From assembly GCA_031262695.1 (NCBI GenBank), contig JAISHF010000002.1, positions 62,001 to 126,000 on the forward strand: 64,000 nt of DNA, read 5' to 3'. The DNA is from Candidatus Nomurabacteria bacterium. GTDB taxonomy: Bacteria; Patescibacteriota; Saccharimonadia; Saccharimonadales; Saccharimonadaceae. A program made the translations under genes and the position numbers. Below the pieces are notes generated by a model. That model made no database searches, was not told the origin of the DNA, and saw only the letters and a list, made by a program, of their open reading frames with translations. This document shows positions 59,266 through 64,000 of this stretch, in pieces; position 1 is the stretch's first letter; every line of letters starts with the position of its first letter.

Positions 59266-60258
59266 CTAGCGACTTTTTGATAAGAGTTGCTTGAACTTCC
59301 ATGCGATAAACTTGAACTTGTCAACTGGAATTGCCCAGACGCCAAAATATTCCTCAACTTGCCCGCCCCATTTGCGCTTGAAGGTGAGGCCGCTGTCGTC
59401 TGGCCCGCTGATACCGAAGAAGTTAAAGCGAGGAATCCCCTGTTCAATACTAGAACGAATCATGGCATCAAGCAAAAAATACATGCCCCCAAGCTCAAGC
59501 GAGCGAGCCGAGTTACCACCGAAGAAGTGCACTGCCTCAAGTTTAGAAAATACAAAAACGCCGCCAGCGACGACCTGCTGGTCGGCGGATTCAACGATTA
59601 CGAAACGCACCTTGTAGTCAGCGCTAGTCTCAAAGGCGCGGTAGAGGCTTTGCAAATAGGCGAGGTTCGCAACATTAAAGTTTTTGCGGTCGGCGGATGC
59701 TTTGAGTACGTTCTCCATAAGGGGCAATTCGTCATACGAGAGGTCGCGAAGGGAGAGGCCGTTTTTGGCGGAATTACGAATCTCCCAACGAACTTTACGA
59801 TGGAGCGAGTTAAACCAAGCCTCTGTGTCGGCTGGAAGCGGACGAGCAAAGACAAAATGCAGTCGCCCCTCACGCCCGCGTTTTAGGCGTCGCCACCCCT
59901 GTTGCTGCCAAGTCATAGTGGCACTTGCGGCGAAAAACGGATTCATAGTGAGGAATATCTTGCCCTGCTGTCGGGCATAAGCGGTCAGGCCATCAGTCCA
60001 AATCTTGATAGTTTTAGGCGAAATGGTTTCTTGAGTGGGGTCGGCAACTGGCCCGCAAAGACAGTCTAGGCTAGTCGGGTAGAGCCCACAAAGGCCGGCC
60101 AAGGCAATTTTGTCATTGTCAATTACGGCAAAAAACTTGGGTTCAGCGCCGCGCTCTCGCCGCACGGTTGCGAATTCAGCACTCTGCATAAAATTATGCC
60201 CCAAGGCGCCAAATGCGAATTGCTCAAACTTGCCGCCGTCAATCTCAATAAACTTCAT
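59266..60258 (-). CDS. FemAB-family aminoacyl transferase / GNAT-like
   Basis: A 330-aa protein of the FemAB/MurM group: HNFMQSAEFATVRRERG, RKVRWEIRNSAKNGLS and a C-terminal FNFFGISGPDDSGLTFKRKWGG, all typical. Such enzymes add amino acids from aminoacyl-tRNA to lipid II, making peptidoglycan bridges. It lies near htrA and other envelope genes. TATAAT ends exactly six bases before the ATG. Confidence 0.88.
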   Translation of the reverse strand: MKFIEIDGGKFEQFAFGALGHNFMQSAEFATVRRERGAEPKFFAVIDNDKIALAGLCGLYPTSLDCLCGPVADPTQETISPKTIKIWTDGLTAYARQQGKIFLTMNPFFAASATMTWQQQGWRRLKRGREGRLHFVFARPLPADTEAWFNSLHRKVRWEIRNSAKNGLSLRDLSYDELPLMENVLKASADRKNFNVANLAYLQSLYRAFETSADYKVRFVIVESADQQVVAGGVFVFSKLEAVHFFGGNSARSLELGGMYFLLDAMIRSSIEQGIPRFNFFGISGPDDSGLTFKRKWGGQVEEYFGVWAIPVDKFKFIAWKFKQLLSKSR

Positions 60259-60288
60259 GCTGATATTATATCACGCTTTGGGCTAAGG

Positions 60289-61428
60289 TTAGTATTTGGC
60301 AAGAGTGGCGATGAAAGTTTTGTATTCTTGGCCGCGACGAACAGTCAACTCAATGCGGTCGCCGATGGTATATTCGCCAAGTAGCGTTGAAAGGTTGCCA
60401 TTAACACCGACCTCAAAACTGCCGACTTTGGTGATGATGTCCCCTGCTTGGAGACCGGCGTTGGCGGCTGGGCCGCCTGAGATAATGCTCTGCTCGTTTG
60501 CAAGGTAAGCGCCACGATTGACAGGCAAATCATATTCGGCGACGACGCTGGCGTCAATGTCAAGATAGCGGACGCCAAGCATAGCACGTTCAACCTTGCC
60601 GGTCTCAAGTAGGTGGCGAAGCATACCCTTGGTGGCGCCGATAGGAATCGCAAAACCGAGGTTGTTGCCGCTAGCCGAAACGGCGGTGTTGATGCCGATG
60701 ACTTGGCCGCCAGCATTGGCAAGCGGGCCGCCAGAATTGCCGAGATTAATGGCGGCGTCGGTCTGAATCATATCAGAGAGGTTCTCGTTAGTGCCGCCGT
60801 CGGAGGAGCTGGCACTGATGCCGCGGCCAACACCTGAAACGACGCCAGAAGTGACGGAATTCTGGAACTGGCCAAGAGCGTAGCCGACGGCGATGGCGGG
60901 CTGGCCGATTTTAAGGGTGCGACTATCGCCAAGATTGGCGACTTCCCAACCGTTGACCCCGTTGACCTTGATGAAGGCGACATCATTGAGTGGGTCGGTG
61001 CCGACAACTTGGGCATCGCTATAAAGAATGTCATTATGCATAATCGCAACCGTTTGCGCGCCGTCTACCACGTGCTTGTTGGTGAGAATATAGCCGTCGG
61101 ACGACACCACAATGCCAGTGCCAGCGCCAGTGCTAAAACTGCCATTTGAGCCGACCAGCACAGAAACAGTGACCTTCATTACGCTGGCGGCGACAGTTTC
61201 AACGGATTCGTTATTAAAAATTGAGTTGTTGCCGTCGTGAATACTGTCGTAGCGTTCGTCGGTAAGCGTGAGCCAGCTAGCAAACCAATTGCGGACCGAG
61301 GTAATATTAAAGGTGGCAATTATCGCAGTGGCAATGACGGCAAAGATAGCAAAGCCGACAAGCGCGCCGATGAGAGCGGAATGGTCCTTTTTTATCTGAT
61401 TGGGCGTATTGTCGTTATTGTTTTCCAT
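60289..61428 (-). CDS. HtrA/DegP-family serine protease with PDZ domain
   Basis: A membrane-anchored envelope quality-control protease. The N-terminal helix is about residues 20-41. The catalytic triad is His119 (TNKHVVDG), Asp149 (DPLNDVAFIK) and Ser232 (LGNSGGPL). One PDZ domain occupies about residues 285-379 (GAYLANEQSIISGGPAANAGL, AGDIITKVG). The length of 379 aa is normal. GGAGG lies just before the ATG. The membrane protein at 61437 ends nine bases upstream. Confidence 0.94.
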   Translation of the reverse strand: MENNNDNTPNQIKKDHSALIGALVGFAIFAVIATAIIATFNITSVRNWFASWLTLTDERYDSIHDGNNSIFNNESVETVAASVMKVTVSVLVGSNGSFSTGAGTGIVVSSDGYILTNKHVVDGAQTVAIMHNDILYSDAQVVGTDPLNDVAFIKVNGVNGWEVANLGDSRTLKIGQPAIAVGYALGQFQNSVTSGVVSGVGRGISASSSDGGTNENLSDMIQTDAAINLGNSGGPLANAGGQVIGINTAVSASGNNLGFAIPIGATKGMLRHLLETGKVERAMLGVRYLDIDASVVAEYDLPVNRGAYLANEQSIISGGPAANAGLQAGDIITKVGSFEVGVNGNLSTLLGEYTIGDRIELTVRRGQEYKTFIATLAKY

Positions 61429-61436
61429 TTTCCTCC

Positions 61437-62210
61437 TTAATAGGTGATACCACCTGAAAACACTACAAGTATGACAATTTGAATAATGGCGGCGAAAATG
61501 CCCGAGAAAATAACTTCGGTGCGTTCGGTGCGGGATTCCTCTTGAAGGTATTCAAGATAGAGCGAGGCAAAAAGGGCGACCAAAAGGACGGAGATGGCGA
61601 GGGCGGGTATGGCGACGCCACCAAAGACAAAGACGACCTGCCAGAATGAGGAGGCGAAGGCAAAAGCTGCGGTAGCAAAACCGAAACAGAGAGCAGAAAG
61701 TTCAATTGGGGTGTCGTCATCATCAAGAGCGATAAGGAAATGGCGAGCCGAAGCGTAGCCAATGATACCAGCGGCGGCGACGAGAACGATATTCGGGAGT
61801 TCATAACAGAGTTGAACGGCAACTGAAAGGCCGAGAAAAAGGCTGAGGCCGGCTTGCAATTTGGTAGAAACGAGGTCATTTTTAGTCTTGATGACGGCCG
61901 CCCAGAGGACAAATAGCACTGTAATAGCTAGAAGAGCGATGTAATTCTCAAGATTGAGCCAAGCGAGAAGGACGAGCGAACAGTTGGCGATAATGTCAAC
62001 GAGGTTGGCGCGGATGGAAAGCCAAAGAAAATAGGGGCGAACGATGAAAGTGCGCCACTTACTGGCGACAACCAGCAAAAGCGATGGCCAAGGCACGGCA
62101 GTAAGCACGACCAGCCCAACGGCGACTAGGGCAAAACCGACATTAAGCACGAGATGCACAATATCGCTCAGCGCTGAGCCACTCGTCTTACCTTCTAGAA
62201 ACTTTGCCAT
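61437..62210 (-). CDS. Polytopic membrane protein, unknown
   Basis: A 257-aa protein with about seven or eight hydrophobic helices and short loops. There is a soluble patch around DDDDTPIE in the middle. No signature of a known transporter was recognised. It is directly upstream of htrA and probably co-transcribed. TATAAT lies eight bases before its ATG; it is divergent from the APH-like gene with only 39 bases between starts. Confidence 0.65.
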   Translation of the reverse strand: MAKFLEGKTSGSALSDIVHLVLNVGFALVAVGLVVLTAVPWPSLLLVVASKWRTFIVRPYFLWLSIRANLVDIIANCSLVLLAWLNLENYIALLAITVLFVLWAAVIKTKNDLVSTKLQAGLSLFLGLSVAVQLCYELPNIVLVAAAGIIGYASARHFLIALDDDDTPIELSALCFGFATAAFAFASSFWQVVFVFGGVAIPALAISVLLVALFASLYLEYLQEESRTERTEVIFSGIFAAIIQIVILVVFSGGITY

Positions 62211-62249
62211 ATAGGTCTATTATAGCACAATTCGTGATATAATATATAT

Positions 62250-63092
62250 GTGAAAAAGACATTTTTTACGACAAAAGATGATTTGGAGCAGATTATTCGG
62301 GGCAAACTTTCTGGCGTAAAGGCGACGCGGCAGATTTTGACGGGCTGGACAAACATCGTGATTGAAGCAGAAACCGATTCTGGTAGTTATTTTTTCCGAT
62401 TCCCCCGGAATGAGTTTTGGTCGCGAATGATTCGCAAAGATGCCCGATTCTGCCAGTTTGTCAGTGGCAAGACGAGTTTTTATACGCCTGATATGAAATT
62501 GCTGTTTGATGAACACGGGCGGCCGTTTTCGCTACATAAAAAAATTGAGGGTTATTCATTAAACGACCGACTTTATAACCTGTCGCATACGGCATTGACA
62601 GCGGTGGCGTATGATTGTGCGAAGTTTGTTTATGAGATGAGTAAGATTTCGGTAGAGTCAGCGCCGAAAAAGTTGCGTTATCCGCTGGCGAAGTTTTTGC
62701 GCGAGTTGGATGAGCGGCATTATGTGGAGGGCGAGCATATTCCAGAGGATCACGAGTTTATCACGAGCCTCGGCACAAGCAAATTGGTGCATGGCGACTT
62801 GAATTTGGGGAATATTTTGCTGGATGAGAATGACAAGATGGTAGCGGTGATTGATTTTTGCTTTGCAGGTGCGGGCGACCCGAAGGCGGATGTAGCACGG
62901 ATTTTGTCGCGGCCGGTGCCAAAGGAGTTTGAAGAGAGTTTGATTCGCTATTATCAGGAGTTGTTGGGCGACGACCGCCGCGAGGCATTGGAGCATTTAC
63001 GCGAGTCATGGGGGCGGATTGACGCGGGTTATGCGGGGCATATTCGGCGAGAGTTCCCCGAGATTACCCTGCCCGAATTGCAGATTACCTGA
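62250..63092 (+). CDS. Aminoglycoside-phosphotransferase-like kinase
   Basis: A 280-aa APH/ChoK-superfamily protein. The catalytic loop is LVHGDLNLGNILLD (His-Gly-Asp plus Asn), and the metal-binding motif is VIDFCFAGAGDP. The N lobe is short, with GWTNIVIEAETDSG. Substrate cannot be told from sequence; antibiotics, sugars or choline-like compounds are all known for the family. The start is GTG 62250, with TATAAT exactly six bases upstream (leaderless). Confidence 0.85.
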   Translation: MKKTFFTTKDDLEQIIRGKLSGVKATRQILTGWTNIVIEAETDSGSYFFRFPRNEFWSRMIRKDARFCQFVSGKTSFYTPDMKLLFDEHGRPFSLHKKIEGYSLNDRLYNLSHTALTAVAYDCAKFVYEMSKISVESAPKKLRYPLAKFLRELDERHYVEGEHIPEDHEFITSLGTSKLVHGDLNLGNILLDENDKMVAVIDFCFAGAGDPKADVARILSRPVPKEFEESLIRYYQELLGDDRREALEHLRESWGRIDAGYAGHIRREFPEITLPELQIT

Positions 63093-63140
63093 TGCGATAA
63101 CTTTATAAAGTTTGCAAAAGTTTATAAAGTTTTGTTTTAC

Positions 63141-63992
63141 CTATAAAGTTTGGGCGGTGGCGACTTTGGCGGCAAGGAGCTCTGGTTCGCTTGGATAGGT
63201 GCTGGGTAATTCGTTGATTGCTTGGTATTTATAGACTAAGGTTAGGGCGTTTGAGATAGGGCCATTGTAGATTGGTTGCAAATCAAAGGCTGACCAGACA
63301 GTGATGGGGATTTCGTGGAATTCAACTCCATAAAATTCAAGGGCCTTATGAGTGGCGTGCCAAAACTCCTCGGCGGTAGCAGTATTGACAACCCTCCCCT
63401 GTCGCTTGGCGATAAATTGGTCGGAGATAGTTTTGCTGACGGCAAGCAGAAAAATCCGCGATGTATATTTGTGGGCGGCGAGGAGTTGCATCAGAGTGCG
63501 TTCAATAAAGGGATCTAGGAGCGTGACATCAAGAATGATATCATAGCCCTGCTGGATAAGGGCGGCGAGAGTCAAAAACATCAGCGACACGGAGAACTCA
63601 TTGGTGAGCTCGCGAAGTTTTTCAGGCGGAAACTCCGCTTTGATTTCGGTAAGGTGGGGGTGATAATCGACAAAAAGTCGGGCGGCGACGATAACGGGAG
63701 CAAGGCCCCGCTTGGCAAAATAGGCGTCGGCGGCAGGCAGAAGTTGAGTGGTCTTGCCGCTGCCACTCTGGCCGGCAATGCGCAGGAAGTGATGGTTTTG
63801 GGTTTTGTTGGGCGTAAAATCGGCAAGAACTTTTTGTAAAATAGCCTGATAGTCATAGTGTCGCCACTCGTCAGGGAGGTCGCTGGCGCCCCAGTGGGCG
63901 CGATTGTAGGCGTCAAGTTGAGCAACAAAAGATTGCAGTTGGCCAGAGCTGGTTAATTGGGCGTGGCTGGTTAATTGGGTATGACTGCTCAT
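63141..63992 (-). CDS. Zeta-toxin-like P-loop kinase
   Basis: A 283-aa protein with Walker A IAGQSGSGKTTQLLPAAD (about residues 70-80) and a zeta-toxin-like layout (DVTLLDPFIERTLMQLLA where the family has a substrate-binding Asp/Arg, then KRQGRVVNTATAEEFW). Zeta toxins phosphorylate UDP-GlcNAc and block wall synthesis, but many relatives have other substrates. The first residues repeat SHTQLTSHAQLTS. GAGGG precedes ATG 63992. It is not next to an epsilon-type antitoxin in the visible part; the other side lies outside the window. Confidence 0.75.
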   Translation of the reverse strand: MSSHTQLTSHAQLTSSGQLQSFVAQLDAYNRAHWGASDLPDEWRHYDYQAILQKVLADFTPNKTQNHHFLRIAGQSGSGKTTQLLPAADAYFAKRGLAPVIVAARLFVDYHPHLTEIKAEFPPEKLRELTNEFSVSLMFLTLAALIQQGYDIILDVTLLDPFIERTLMQLLAAHKYTSRIFLLAVSKTISDQFIAKRQGRVVNTATAEEFWHATHKALEFYGVEFHEIPITVWSAFDLQPIYNGPISNALTLVYKYQAINELPSTYPSEPELLAAKVATAQTL

Positions 63993-64000
63993 TTGCCCTC

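Noticed and set aside
1-64000. CRISPR array or cas genes
   Set aside because: No regularly spaced repeat with unique spacers was seen; the direct repeats present are pairs at kilobase distances.
1-64000. TGA recoded as Gly (Gracilibacteria/Absconditabacteria code)
   Set aside because: Several clear genes end at TGA, for example the trxB-like gene at 3559 and the nuclease at 29864, with complete family lengths; no conserved Gly is replaced by in-frame TGA.

Overview
The window looks like a chromosome segment of a small-genome Patescibacteria (CPR) bacterium, most probably a Saccharibacteria (TM7) relative. This is inferred from gene content, not from a database search. DnaG and DnaX lack their usual zinc ligands. 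Sigma-like HTH/HARE proteins, a HerA/TraG-type ATPase, MurA fused to an HTH and lone toxin genes are scattered among compact housekeeping operons. TGA reads as an ordinary stop, which argues against the Gracilibacteria/Absconditabacteria code.

Layout. 0-13 kb: gltX (cut by the window edge), a PIN/TRAM RNase-like protein, a thioredoxin-reductase-like protein, DUF3048 and membrane proteins, the dnaG-rpoD operon, then tsaD, tuf and pyk on the minus strand. 12.9-17.6 kb: two tandem tRNA-Ala genes, a two-component system with an ABC exporter, and a DUF975 membrane protein. 17.6-27.3 kb: dnaX, dnaB, a RelBE-type pair, ruvA, HTH-MurA, rpsF-ssb-rpsR-efp, then secE-nusG-rplK. 27.3-34.8 kb: an accessory island with a MazF-like toxin, a sortase, a sigma-like HARE-HTH protein, a CdiA-CT-like nuclease, two AAA/DUF4143 ATPases and a secreted stalk-domain protein, interlaced with direct repeats of 20-78 bp. 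34.8-43.9 kb: surface-polymer genes (glycosyltransferases, a flippase, a ligase/glycerophosphotransferase fusion) and a lipoprotein. 44-47 kb: a large T4SS-type ATPase. 47.3-54.5 kb: a minus-strand division and cell-wall cluster (murG, ftsW, mraY, class B PBP, ftsL-like, rsmH). 55-64 kb: greA, proS, a degenerate DHH protein, FemAB, HtrA, a membrane protein, an APH-like kinase and a zeta-like P-loop protein.

Regulatory style. At least a dozen operon heads have a TATAAT-like box exactly six bases before the start codon, which would put transcription start on the A or G of the start codon (leaderless mRNA). Genes with real leaders instead use Shine-Dalgarno sites. A second class of strong promoters (TTGACT-N17-TATAAT with TGTGA before the -10) drives small hypothetical or secreted proteins; two of these loci are identical over 45 bp.

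Most notable observations: (1) the repeat-built toxin/ATPase island, including a 78-bp cassette with the same placement upstream of both the MazF and nuclease genes; (2) palindromic GC-rich insertions kept in frame in trxB-like and dnaX, with weaker cases in murG and tsaD and an intergenic relative; (3) two candidate structured RNAs, one upstream of rsmH closed by a 16-bp perfect inverted repeat and one about 300 nt long ahead of the stalk-domain protein; (4) a tRNA-Ala whose D-loop/T-loop tertiary pair appears changed from G19-C56 to U19-A56.
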